From assembly GCA_030248195.1 (NCBI GenBank), contig JASAND010026128.1, positions 1-64,000 of the forward strand: a stretch of 64,000 nucleotides of DNA. The letters run 5' to 3'. The translations under genes and the position numbers were made by a program. This DNA is from Trissonchulus latispiculum. Its lineage: Eukaryota > Nematoda > Enoplea > Enoplida > Ironidae. Shown here one piece after another: positions 43,157 to 54,600 of the stretch (its first letter is position 1; every line of letters begins with the position of its first letter). Under the pieces are notes generated by a model. The model ran no database searches, was not told the origin of the DNA, and worked only from the letters and a program-made list of their open reading frames with translations.

Positions 43157-44429
43157 CTGTTACTTTCTACTGTTCAAACAGTGAGGCCAGTGCTTGTAGG
43201 GACATGGAGAATTGTTTTCCAGTAAATGCATTGGCCTTAGCTACTCAAATCAGCAAAGCCAGAGTTAACACGTAGAGTATGAGTGGGTTCAAGTCCCCCC
43301 CAAACGGGCAAGGCTAAAACCCCAAAACAAAGTGAACAATTAATGAATGTCTGTTTTATGTTTATTGACTATTTTATTGTTTATTTATACCTGACTTTAT
43401 TTATTACTTTGATCATTTTGTTACATAAAAGGCACAAAACTTCAAGATTGTTAGAGACTAAAGTTTCTCTTGCAAATGTTCCTAAAATATGAAGTTTCGA
43501 TTACAAGTAACACTAGTTTCGACAAAAATTGTGCTAAATTATTCGAAGGTCCCTATAAACTCTCAGTAATGAATGCAACGTCTTTCATGGTCTACATTAA
43601 CATAGGGTCGGGTCCTGGAGGGATTGACCCAAGGAAATTTTGAGGGAGGGCTTCTACCTTGAATTGAAGTTTTCGATTTGAAGATTCAAAATTGCGAGTT
43701 TTTTCAAAATTAAATAAATGTAGGTATGCACCGTCCTTTTTGAAATTCTTTGAAGTAAAAATCTTTCTTCTTTGCGACAAATACAATATTCAATTCAATA
43801 TTTGGAATACAATCTTAAACTTTTCGTCGATTTTCACGAAGTATTAAAGGTTTTAAATTCCGGCGAAGCCTCAAATTTGTTAAAATGTTAGTACAAAAAC
43901 TAATTATTCCATTCTATTTTTCCTTATCCCTTGCCCCCGATGGTGGAAAAGGGTTTGTACCTTGTCCGGATTGGGGAGGGGCCTTGGATCCCTCTAGACA
44001 CCCCTCCGTTAACCTAGTTTATGGTACTATAAGCATATGGACAACCGTACACTTTTAAGCATTGTAGTTTGCATTTTATATAGCACATATTGTAAAAACC
44101 ATGACATGTACGACTATTAACCAACAGTTGTATTGCCCGCTGGACGATGTTTGTGTGTTTGCTAATATTGCTTCACTTTCACGTATTCACTTTTGTTGTA
44201 TTGCGTAACTTTGTACCTTCGTGGTTAATGCAAGTGAAAAGCTGATATGTATGCGCTTAAAAGGAAGCGACGACAGCTATGTACTCAACGCAATGAAGTC
44301 ATGTATAATGAACTGACTGACCAGGAAATTTCTTTCGCTTCCAAAATAATTGCTTTGATATGATTTGTCATTAAACCGCGTTGGCTTACTCTACTTACTT
44401 AGGTCAGACAAGTTCTAGTTACACAGAAG
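43157..44429. other. Intergenic DNA downstream of the receptor
   Basis: A diverged repeat with AAATTCCGGCGAAGCC near 43,855, shared with 41,033. A G-rich patch lies at 43,930-43,990. No coding feature is supported. Confidence 0.4.
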
Positions 44430-44545
44430 GTCAGCGCGTTTGCCTGGTTAGACAAACTTATGTACCAGATTCCCGAAAGGTAGTTTGCCAAAATCAAGGA
44501 TCTCTACAGCCAACCTGGTTAGGGGTACTGCTGTGAGTTCGTTTA
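44430..44545 (+). repeat. ~100-bp dispersed repeat, copy of 29,835-29,935
   Basis: Shares 'aaggtcagcgcgt', 'ggatctctacagcc-acctggttaggggta' and 'gtgagttcgttt' in the same order. Each copy lies a few hundred bases upstream of a hairpin-rich element (R1 or R3). Confidence 0.6.
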
Positions 44546-45723
44546 GTCTATAAACAACAGCGAACGGAGAGAGGGGTCGATTCGCTCTACTTGTTCACTG
44601 CCGAAATCAAATAGAGGGCCTTGACACGCTGATCAGAGGCACAAACTTAAGTCTTCTCTTCTATGAGAGGTTCTAGTCAGATCTTTGCAGAGATCTGAGA
44701 GAAAACTTACTGTTTATAAGGAAGATCAATACCGGATTTGTAGGTCACTGGTCCACAGTCTTCCGCAAACACTGCACTCTGTTTAATGTATTTACGACAA
44801 TTACTGACAAACTGATTACTAGATATAATAATGACTATAATACTATTACATACACTGTATAATATGATGAAGTACTAAATACAAGTATATTGACAATTAC
44901 TATTAACAGTCAAGATACCAGAGTTGCCAGACTCTCTGTAGGGACGGATTTGATTAAATCTAAATTAGCTTTTACCCCAAATGGTATATTAGGTTACGCA
45001 AGATCAGCCAAGGACTAGACTCTTCTTCAGGTTATTGTAATTTCTCTATTCCGACTGTGATCCGATGCTATAACCTAGCTCACTTCAACTACTGGTGTCC
45101 TATGTGCTTTACGTGCGTGTTATGCTGGTGCACTCTCTTTATCTATCCTTTACAGTACCAAAGGACCAAAAACCAATATTAATTAATTAATAATAATAAT
45201 AATTAATAATAATACAATTGAGGGTGGACTCGGACTTTGGGTGAGCTCCCAGTTGCTGTAAAGTTGTCATAAGGACTTCACAGCCCACTTTAGAGATTGC
45301 TATCGGAAAGGTTCCCGCAGATCAACTCCAGTTCAGGAGGATCAGACAATACAAGGTTAGGAGAGGTTGGGGTGGTGCCGGGAGATAACCGTTTAAATTA
45401 AACAATTAAGTTAAAGTTCTAATAAGTTTAGATCTGTCTTCTGTTGTTTTTTTCTCCACTAATAGTTTCTTAAGATCAATTAGTAACTGGATTTTTAAAG
45501 CAGAGAAATGGGGATATCCAACCCCAGTAGGGAAGTAGAACGGAGACCATCATTTTCAATTACTTAGAAGGCGAAATAAGATGGCAAGGTTCAGGATTAC
45601 AAAGTTCAGAAATCAGGAGAAAACTTCCGGTTTCCGGACAATTTTCGCAGTTTCACGATTGGTTTTTAAACACCACAAATGATTCCGATGCTGGTACGAA
45701 TTGTCTCTGCCTTAAAGAGTCCG

Positions 45724-45927
45724 TTACACTCCGAAATCAACTAGAGCACCTACAGCTATATACTGATTCCAAAATGTCCTGAATTGACTGAGCTCTTCCG
45801 GCTCCAAAATATCCCAATAATCTGAATTCGAACTGAATTGACCACTAATATCGATCAGAGGCATACTGACTTCTTCAGGCGAGAACTCCGTTGACTCCGC
45901 ACCTGAATCAAATGGGTTAAAACCCAT
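45724..45927 (-). CDS. Small ORF in R3, start shared with R2
   Basis: 67 residues starting MGFNPFDSGA, acidic, with a hydrophobic C-terminal third and no known domain. The R2 copy (plus strand from 39,213) starts with the same MGFNPFDSGA but stops after about 20 codons. The ATG lies in the palindrome AATGGGTTTTAACCCATT next to the B-box-like sequence. Conservation of the start may reflect DNA conservation only. It could be the relic of an element-encoded protein. Confidence 0.3.
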   Translation of the reverse strand: MGFNPFDSGAESTEFSPEEVSMPLIDISGQFSSNSDYWDILEPEELSQFRTFWNQYIAVGALVDFGV

Positions 45928-46487
45928 TAGTACATAGTTATGGTGCGGGAATCAAACCCAGCAACCATTATTCACTCTTTTTTGGCTTTCAGATCTTGAA
46001 CATGAACTTGTCATATTGAAACGGTTGAATTATTCCGAATTTGCTAATTTTAGAGTGAAATTTCGGCCGTTCGATGTTATTTCTAACTTTATAGAATCAA
46101 AGGCGCAGAATGTAATATTTTGAGCAATTTCTTGCACTGTTGTGCAGGAAATTGTAACTAAAACCCATTTCTGTAATGTACATCCTGTGTTTGTGTGGTA
46201 TGGAGCTATAACGCTGAATTCGGCTCATTTCGAGTTTCTGATTATGAACGAGAGCCAATTCCTTGAATCAATTAACGGATTTTCCATAATTTGACTATTG
46301 AACAGAGAAGATACAATAATCGCAAATTTACTTGTTTTTGGACGATTTCTGATCCAAAACTGCAGGAAATACCCATTTCCTGCACAGATTGATTCACAAC
46401 CTTAGTTTTGACATTAAACTGTAAACTTGTGCATAAACGTTAGTTTTACTACTACTGGAAGATAGTCTGGTACGTATTAACTGTTAA

Positions 46488-46770
46488 TCATACGTAACTA
46501 ATAAAGGTATAATCTGGTTCAAGATTATTGTCATTTCCTGTGTATTGCTGCTTCAGATGTTTATCGGACACATACTTGATCGTGATGTTTTGAGCTACCG
46601 AGCAAGGACCACCTTCATGGCAACAAATTGCATCTGCATTACTGGTTAACCCACTTTTAATATCTAAACCTGACGGACACTGAACTGTTAAACGTAGTGC
46701 CGTCCCAATTATTGATTTCAAGAATCCTGACCATGGGTGATCATGAAAATTGCAACATTTCCCGCAGCAG
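46488..46770 (-). CDS. Cysteine-containing open frame inside R3
   Basis: On the minus strand an open frame from about 46,785 to the TGA at 46,488. It holds a CC-G-K-CC cluster, then a C-PSG motif and an ICCHEGGPC-type cluster. It looks like a piece of a small Cys-rich secreted protein, but there is no clear start and no signal peptide. A 3' splice site may lie at 'ccatggtcag'. Family not recognised. Confidence 0.3.
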
Positions 46771-49404
46771 ACGAAAACATAATAACCAATGTTTTAGACA
46801 GCGAATACGATAATTATGACAATTAATAACAGTATCTTACCTACAGCTAGCTTCTTACGTATTCCTAGGTAATTTTGATAAAAATGCAGGAAATCTGAGT
46901 TTCAGAAGAAATGGTATCAATGTTATGCAATTCGGAACAAATGCAGCGTCCATTTGTTGCGATTCGTCCGCCCCATCACGTAAGACTGCCTAGGCGGCCA
47001 AATCGATCGAGCCTGAGTGAATAATAATTGCTAAGCAATTATTATTAAACAAGATTGCAGAAAACATATTTAAATTTACTGATCAGAGGAAGCCGGCCAT
47101 TCCTCCCCAAAACTCGGAATTATTAATCAACAAGATAACGTAAAGACTCAAGGTTTTGGGATTCAGTTTGAGAATAACCTATATTTTAGAAACCTGATAA
47201 TTTTGAAGCCGACCTAACGCTGAGAATAAAGACAACTATACTAACAGTGATTTTTGAATCTTGAGCGCCTTAATTAGAGAATATGGCCGGCAACACCTAG
47301 TTGCCGGCTGTGGGGTGAAAAGATCCCTATAACTAACTTAATAAAAATTAGGGTCGTAATTAAGGGACCCTCATCTCATTCTCAAAAGGTGAGGTTCCCA
47401 CTCAAATTCCATAAACTACAAAACCCCCATGGCAACGAGGGCCCTCTTCACAATGGAAGACTGGCCTCTAGGGCCGTGGCTTGGAATAATAAAAAAGTTG
47501 ACCAATTGGCCGTATAAAAAGAAAAAGGGCCCTAAGGCCAAAAATCACATAATATAAAAAAATAGGCCCGAAGGCTGACTATGGATAATTCCTATTTTTT
47601 TGGTTCTAGTCAGCGAATTTTGAGCCGGGTATAGAAGACCCAAGGGCTCCTCAGTTTGTTAGTGTTCGCGGGTTTGAGCTCAATACCTTTTCTGGCCCGA
47701 AGGCCAGAAAAGTCCCTAGGTTTTTTCCTAAATGTTGAGGAAGGCGTGCAATCTCAGGTGCTGCAAAGCCACAGCCCACTATAGAGATGCACAGCCAAAC
47801 AACAAAATTTTGGCCGACCGCACTCGGTCGGCCCTCAGCAAACACTGAGTGAGTCTAAAATTTTGAGACTGGGCTGACAGCTCTCTGACAGCCCAGTGAC
47901 AGCATGATTCCGTCGGCGAAGCTTTGAATTTAAGGCAAAGCTTCTAGAAAGTTCTAGAACTTTCCAGAAGCTTGCCACCTTTAACATTGCAGGATCCAGG
48001 CTCTTTTTGAGCCTGGTGGTCAGCCAGTGGAAGATTAACGATAATGGCGAAATATTGCTCCCAGCTGACCACTTTTCTGATTAATTTCAGGGTCCGAAAC
48101 TTTCTAGAATTTTATAAAATTTTGGTTAACATGTAAATGCAACCAAAGGGGGTAGTTTCGGATCTAATTTTCAACTTTCATGAATTCGACTGAAATGGGG
48201 CTCAAAACTCAGGCAAATCCTGGCCGATTATTGGAAAAATATTTTTAATTGCCTTTTTTGGGTACAATTTATACGTCTATTCTTAATTTCTTAATTTTCT
48301 TTGGCTTCTCTTGTCCTGGGCCCCTACTTTGAAATTTCAGGTAAACTTTTGGCCACAAACAAGAGAAGCCAGCGCAGCAACCTTAGCAGCAATTGCTCCC
48401 TATTGCTGGAAACTCAGTGTCCTCGCTTGACCGAGGAAGAGGGAGCAATTGCCTAAAAATGTGCATAAAAATTCGTACGTAATTTTCTAGGTAAATGTAA
48501 CTACAATTCCTATCTCTACGTATGTTATTACCTATTCCTACTAATTTTCATTAGTTTTAAATTATTAAGGAGGAGGCTAAGCCCCCTTCAGACCTACCTA
48601 TGTACGCAAAAGTGTATACTAACTTTCTTTCTGGAGAGGCAATTCTCTGCTGGCCTCTTGGCCCAAACTAGAGTTCAAGTGAGGACAAGCCTCACGTAGA
48701 ATGAATGAATGGACGTAGTAGTACTCCTACTACTACGCTGTCTGGGAAGCAGACGGCTTCCCAGGCAATGGAAAGGGAGTTCCCAAAAAAGTTAAGACAA
48801 AGGTAGAAAAGTGCCAATTTTAACGCAAACCTTTTAAAGAGGTAAGATTACAGAATGGAAGGTAATCTTACTGAAACATTTTTGCTAATAACTCACTCAT
48901 TTTCTGGAGTTAGAAGGTGGGGATTACATTTTTGGAAACAGGAGAAAATTGCCTGTCCAATGAGCCTAAGTTGTTTACTAACCAAAAATTATAAAAATTA
49001 ACTAATTAAGGCCTAATTATTACTAACTAACTCATACAAACACTAGTTAACTAATTATAAACTCACTCTGTATTAAATAACTACCTATATGAGTATTTTA
49101 AGCCTAGCTAAGTGACTATCTTCCAATATGTGGCATTTTCTTGCCATAAAACTGCACTTTAGAGAATTTCTACAACCGCAAACACAAATTTGCGCGATTC
49201 TTTTCTGCAATTAGAAACTAAAATTTCTTTGGCACGGATTTCTTAACCACCATGGCTGTCAATAGTACTGAAAAAAGGTCCCATCCCGGATCAATTCCAG
49301 ATCAAAGAAGAGTACCCACTCTTCAACTAGATCTCCTGCCAATTCAATCTGATCAATAGATTCTTTGGCTTAGTCATTAATTCCATGCGTGCGTACGGGT
49401 ATCC

Positions 49405-49680
49405 TTAGTGTTTTAGGTGGTGAGGTACTCTTACTAGATGATTAAAGGAGTTTACTTCTATTATTAATTTAACTTTTGGGGTAGAGACCGGAATATTAAT
49501 TATTGGTTTTAGTCTGGCAACTCTGATATTTTCTTTCAAATACAAAATATCTATACAAATATGAACTTGGACATTTGATTCTGGCAAATATGATGAAACA
49601 TGTGAAACATAATAATCTCCAATTGACTGGACCTCAGCACATTCTTTCATATAATTAACTTGATAAATAATTTTAACCAA
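49405..49680 (-). CDS. Unrecognised 91-residue ORF at the R3 edge
   Basis: Composition looks protein-like (balanced charges, alternating beta-type hydrophobics), but no domain is recognised. The frame crosses the R3 terminal repeat, which argues against a host gene. Confidence 0.2.
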   Translation of the reverse strand: MVKIIYQVNYMKECAEVQSIGDYYVSHVSSYLPESNVQVHICIDILYLKENIRVARLKPIINIPVSTPKVKLIIEVNSFNHLVRVPHHLKH

Positions 49681-49689
49681 TTTTAACCA

Positions 49690-51278
49690 TTAAGGAAAGC
49701 CTTTTCATTACACATGTCAAGGATACAAAGACAAGTTAGCTGTTTTCCAAAATATTATAACAATCTTCATGACAGCTGTGATGCTTTTACAATGGCCTTT
49801 TCGTGTGTTCTGCTACTGTGTTTGGGTATTGTAGAGTTTAACTCAAGATGCTGGTTCGGGTACTTGCAGCAAATTTTGAAAGACTGTAATTTGCTCAATT
49901 GTTGGAGTACTAATTTTTATATCATTTTAAAACTTAGAATATGCTTGTTACAACTAGGTAAAGGATAGCTGTCTAATTTCAACTCTTCGACTTGGACATG
50001 TGATAACAAGAAAACAATTTTTGAACATGGATTTCTTGAAGTGCGCGAAAGCTAAAGTAAAGCGACCATTTTAGGCTTCAGAAGAAACGTCTTGTCGTCT
50101 TCCCGAGGGCTAGTTTTTGATGAAATTGTTTAATGTTAACGTAAGCTTAAGATTTTGAGAACAATGTAAATTTTGTCCGATTTTCTTCAAAATTTTCAAG
50201 TTTGGACGCTTATTTGTCTCGAACAGAAAGACAAACCGTGAAACCATGTAAAATAGCCCTCGGCAATTGTCCAACGTGTCTAAAAACGGTTTTCTAATCG
50301 GTTGCATGAGTTCAGAAAAATCTGTGTTGTTGAGAGAAATATCGTTGCGAATTTCGAGAATTCACATTTTCTTTAGTGTGCGTAGGAGGAGACGCCGTAG
50401 AGAGCTCTCCGTTGAGCATAACATGTCCTTTAGGGCTATACTTTCTCTTATACCACTATTTTCACACCACTACTAAAGTCATGTATCTTATCATTTCTCA
50501 TGATACATTTATTTTTCCTCCTTTTCCCGCGTTCTCTCTTTAGAGGTTCAGATCTGTCTTTTTCTTGCATTTGGTAAAATGGATATTTGTAATGGCATAT
50601 TTGCATATTTGTAATGGCCAATACTTGACTGACGGGCTAATTCTGTTGAAACTGTCGAAATCTTGCAATATTAGATGTTTGAAAAAAAGTGGTCAGCTTT
50701 GGACATCAAAAATCAGTTTTCGCTGTTATCTTTAAAACCGTAAGGAATCGAAGAATACTCTCAAGAGCAAAATTGTAGGTATTATTAAGAGGATTTGGAT
50801 GACTATAAGTTCGTCTGCGTAGGGTGGCCGTAGTCCAAGTTATTGCGGATTAAATCTAATTTCCCAAAACTCATATTTTCACGACTTTTCATTTCCGCGA
50901 CTTATCTAAAATACTTTCTAGGCTAAATGATGTAATTGTAGCAAATTTGAATGAATTTTAACGACAACTGCGCTTTTAAAGCCCAAAACTATACACCCGA
51001 ACCAGTACCTTAAACACTGCAAAATGCAAATCATTTCGATGCTTATTTCGGTGTATGTACACATTTTAACTGTAGCTTCAATGGTAAGTAGTTCCCGCCA
51101 ATAGGTATTACATTTTTATTTAGACCTTCACAAAACCCCTAAAACATTACTATTCACACTCAAATTGCACAAGTGAGCAATAAAGACTGGCATCAAAAAC
51201 AAAATGAAAGACAGAAAATGAGATATTTAGAAATATTGCATCTTAAAGAGGATTTCTTGAATGATTAACGATCGAAGG
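49690..51278. other. Intergenic DNA, nothing recognised
   Basis: AT-rich with scattered short ORFs. Probably the downstream flank of the large minus-strand gene that ends at 51,279. Confidence 0.45.
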
Positions 51279-51698
51279 CTATTCGCTTGGACAGAACTGT
51301 TTTGCCAGCTGCAAGATTTTCAGCTTCTGAGCTGCATTTTCCCAAGGCAGGGAGTTGAGCACTTTTTTGCCGGAACTGGAGGCAAGCTGTCGAAAGGAGC
51401 GCTCGTCCTGGAAGCCATTTTCCAGAAGCAATCCAACCGAGTGAGATGAGATTCCATTAGATCGAAGATAATCTTCGAACTGGTGTGGCCGGTCACCAGC
51501 AGTGGCATAGATCGAGGTTTGATCCCGAATCTTAGCTCTGTTAGAATCTTGACTTCGAGATCGGGGTTTCGATGGAAGAGGACGGTGGAGGAAAGTTGGC
51601 GGCTCGGGTTCTGCAGAAAGTGTGGACGTGAGCCAAGCATCCAGCTCAGCGGGACTAATTCTACTACTGCTGCCAGATCGCGCCGAATTCAGCGAATA
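51279..51698 (-). CDS. Exon 7: C-terminal tail with SAM-like domain
   Basis: 139 codons plus TAG, after the acceptor 'gatgtatttcag'. It starts YSLNSARSGSS, then a Pro/Arg/Ser-rich linker. Residues 72-137 form a five-helix pattern (QFEDYLRSNGI, VGLLLENGF, FRQLASS, KVLNSL, QKLKILQLAKQF) like SAM/Ste50-type interaction domains. The frame is clean, GC-richer than its surroundings, and in phase with exons 3 and 6. Confidence 0.8.
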   Translation of the reverse strand, partial: YSLNSARSGSSSRISPAELDAWLTSTLSAEPEPPTFLHRPLPSKPRSRSQDSNRAKIRDQTSIYATAGDRPHQFEDYLRSNGISSHSVGLLLENGFQDERSFRQLASSSGKKVLNSLPWENAAQKLKILQLAKQFCPSE

Positions 51699-54600
51699 CT
51701 GAAATACATCTTATGTTATATATTGTTATATGTTGTTATGTCTTATGAATTACATGCAAATGACGTAATTACACACAATCTTGTATATCTACTACTACAC
51801 AGATCATTGCATCAGCCTGATAATCCTTTCCGGGTTGCTTGCTTCAGCTTCTCGCTTTATCCTTCTATGCAATAGTGTTATCAAAAATAAGCCAACCTAT
51901 TTTAGTATGACTTTTCGGCTAAATATGACTAAATAAGTATGAATAAATTTGTCACAGATTAGCTTTTACAGAATATGGCTAGAGATTCCCCTAACGGCGT
52001 GTTCCAATCTAATGCCAATCACGGGGTGCCGATGTTCATCCCGGGTCCTATTACCTTTGAGCCAAGAGTAGCAATTCCAATGGACACTGCAACCGGCCGT
52101 AAAAAAGGGATTAGATCCCCAAAGCAGATGCCCTACACAGTCTCCTGGTACCTTCCCAAATTCGTACCCATTTACCAGTTCATTATGGTAATAGATGGTT
52201 TTGCTGAGTAAACCGATGTCTGCTAGTAGGCATGGGCACGGGTAGTCGGGTACCCGACGGGTACCCGGGTACCCGAAAATTTTCGGGTACCCGGGTCCTG
52301 CCTCGGGTACCCGATATCCAGTTAAAACCGGAAAAAACCGGATAAAACCGGATAAATCTGGATCAAGCAGAGAGAAATTTTTTGGCTTAGAAAATTTTTA
52401 ACCACCGAAAATTTTTGGCTAAGAAAATTTTTAACCACCGAAAATTTTTTCAGTTTATTGTAAAATTTACTATTAGTCCTGGTATTTTCAAACATTTTAT
52501 AATTTTCTATTTTTAGATTTGTCTTTAAAATATTAAAGATACCTTGCTCTAATAAATTTTTCTTTCTTTAAATTCCCGTTGGAGCAATATGCGGAGGTCG
52601 ATGACTTTATTAAAACTTAAAATTCACAAGATACAAAAACTGTTCCCATCAAATCAGTGACTTTTGCCAAAGCTCTGCGTTGTTCTCTAAACTGTAAGTA
52701 ACAATACTAGGTACCATTAGATGGTGTCAATAGTGACTGATATGATCTTGAAAGCTTCGGGATTCTCTTTAATACCACATGGTCAACGTTGAAAACTTCC
52801 TTCATTAACGGCCAACGCTTATTAGGTTTCAATCTTTGTCAACTTTAGCTGTTTCTAAACTGAATTCTGAACTAAGAAAATGCTCCCAGATCGTTTGAAC
52901 ATTCATTTAACCAAATGTTAGCATACGAGCTTTTGGATGATTCTTTGGTATGCCGGTGGTAGCACGCCTTTAGTGACTGAGAAAGTTTAGCCAACTTGAG
53001 GGAGATGGTTACTTTGAATTTCTTTGGACACAGCAGTGGAATCGTAATGACAATAAATTAATTTATTTCATGGAATATTTAATAAATGTCTTGTAAACGT
53101 TTAATAAAAGTTCTAAAGGACTTGCATCTCTCATCAGTTTTACGTTTAGTAAAGTTACTCCAAAAGCAAAAGGACAGAGAGAGGAAAAAGAAATTGGAAA
53201 GTAGCAATTGTTTTCAGGTAAAAAATTCTAAAATTAATCTAAATGGAAATTGTAAATACTAATCTCAACACATATATAAGCCAATTTATTGAGCGAGTGA
53301 GTTTAAAATTTTACATTTGTTGTAAGTAAAGTGTAGTGTCCGACCACAAAATGTTTAGTTTTTTATCCAAAACATTTTATTTTTACGTGGTTTCATTAAG
53401 AAATTACATAAAAGGAAACAAAAAACGACGTAAAACTTCGTACTTTTTGCAAGTTTTGTTTGTTTGCTGCCTTTTGTGCTGTTCCAATTTGCAGAGACAA
53501 GCAGTTGAAGTTAGCTAAGTTTTGTCATGGGGATTTGCTCTTATAATCCAAATGCTTTCTAAAATTTGTTAATAGTTAAAGGTTAGAGGAAACGGACAGC
53601 GCAACGGTGGTACGAAACTCAGAAAATTGTTAGTCTGAGCGCGGTTATAAAATTACCAATGTTGTCTGTATCAGCAACAGCTTCTGATACCGTTATATTA
53701 ATTGAAAGTCCTTATAATCCATTTTAAGTCATTACAACTTCTTTGAAATAACTTAGGAATAAAAACCTATCCAATCTAAGCTCAATGTGAATAAAGACCC
53801 CTGAAGAAAAGTAAAATTTCAAAATGGCCAAACCCGAAAATTGGGTTAAAAATTTCTCGGGTACCCGGGTAGTGTCGCAATTACCCGACATAGGGCTTCG
53901 GGTAGTACCGGGTACCCGGGTCCAAATTTTTGGACCCGTGCCCATGCCTATCTGCTAGGTCTCGACATATCCGGTTAATTCGTTTCCTAAAACCTACTTT
54001 ATTTTTGTTTCTATCCGCAATCGTCAGATTTTGTTGATATGCTTCTCTGACTGCTGCAGCTGAAAAAGGTGGATATTTATTGAACATATGCAGCAAGCAC
54101 ATAACAAGTCTAAGCTTCAAACTTTGTGTCTATTTACCTCTTCTACATTTGAGACATTCTAGTCCACACGAAAGCTCTTAAGGGGAATCGTTGTAACAAG
54201 TTTGGTCACAATAGCCAAATGTTTCGCTGTATAAAATATGAGTATTAATTTGTAAAGATTGGAATTAAACTTGATTAAAAACTGGAATTAAACAAGCTAG
54301 ATCTAAATCATACCGGAAACGCGCGATGATTGTGGCAACGCATAACATGACTCGATGGAGCCCACTGACTGAAATCACCAACACAAAATCAGATTTGTTG
54401 TTTGCAAACGAAATCACTACATTTCTGTTTCTGCTACATAAACTTTCTTACATAAACGCTTGGGTGTAAACCAATTGGCACCAACTATTAAGTTTATGCT
54501 TAAAGAGCTCAGATATTGGGCAAAACTTACTGTGCATCTTGTGCTGTTCCATGCTGCAACAAGTGACGGATCTACGGATTTGCTTGAGCGGGATCGGCCT

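Larger units (their letters stand above)
44929..49519 (+). mobile_element. Hairpin-dense non-coding element, copy R3
   Basis: Ends are (TA)CCAGAGTTGCCAGACT at 44,929 and AGTCTGGCAACTCTGA(TA) near 49,503-49,519, a 15-bp terminal inverted repeat with TA at both borders. The interior hairpins are at 47,020-47,046, 47,286-47,308, 47,687-47,712, 48,390-48,451, 48,714-48,737 and 48,740-48,766. The collinear match to R2 is clearest at these landmarks. About 4.6 kb, with no transposase or polymerase ORF. A non-autonomous DNA transposon mobilised by a TA-targeting transposase is one possibility. Confidence 0.7.

Noticed and set aside
51975..52211. 78-codon plus-strand frame next to the hAT element
   Set aside because: No domain and no partner exons on the plus strand. 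The same DNA is also open on the minus strand, so the open frame is not strong evidence.
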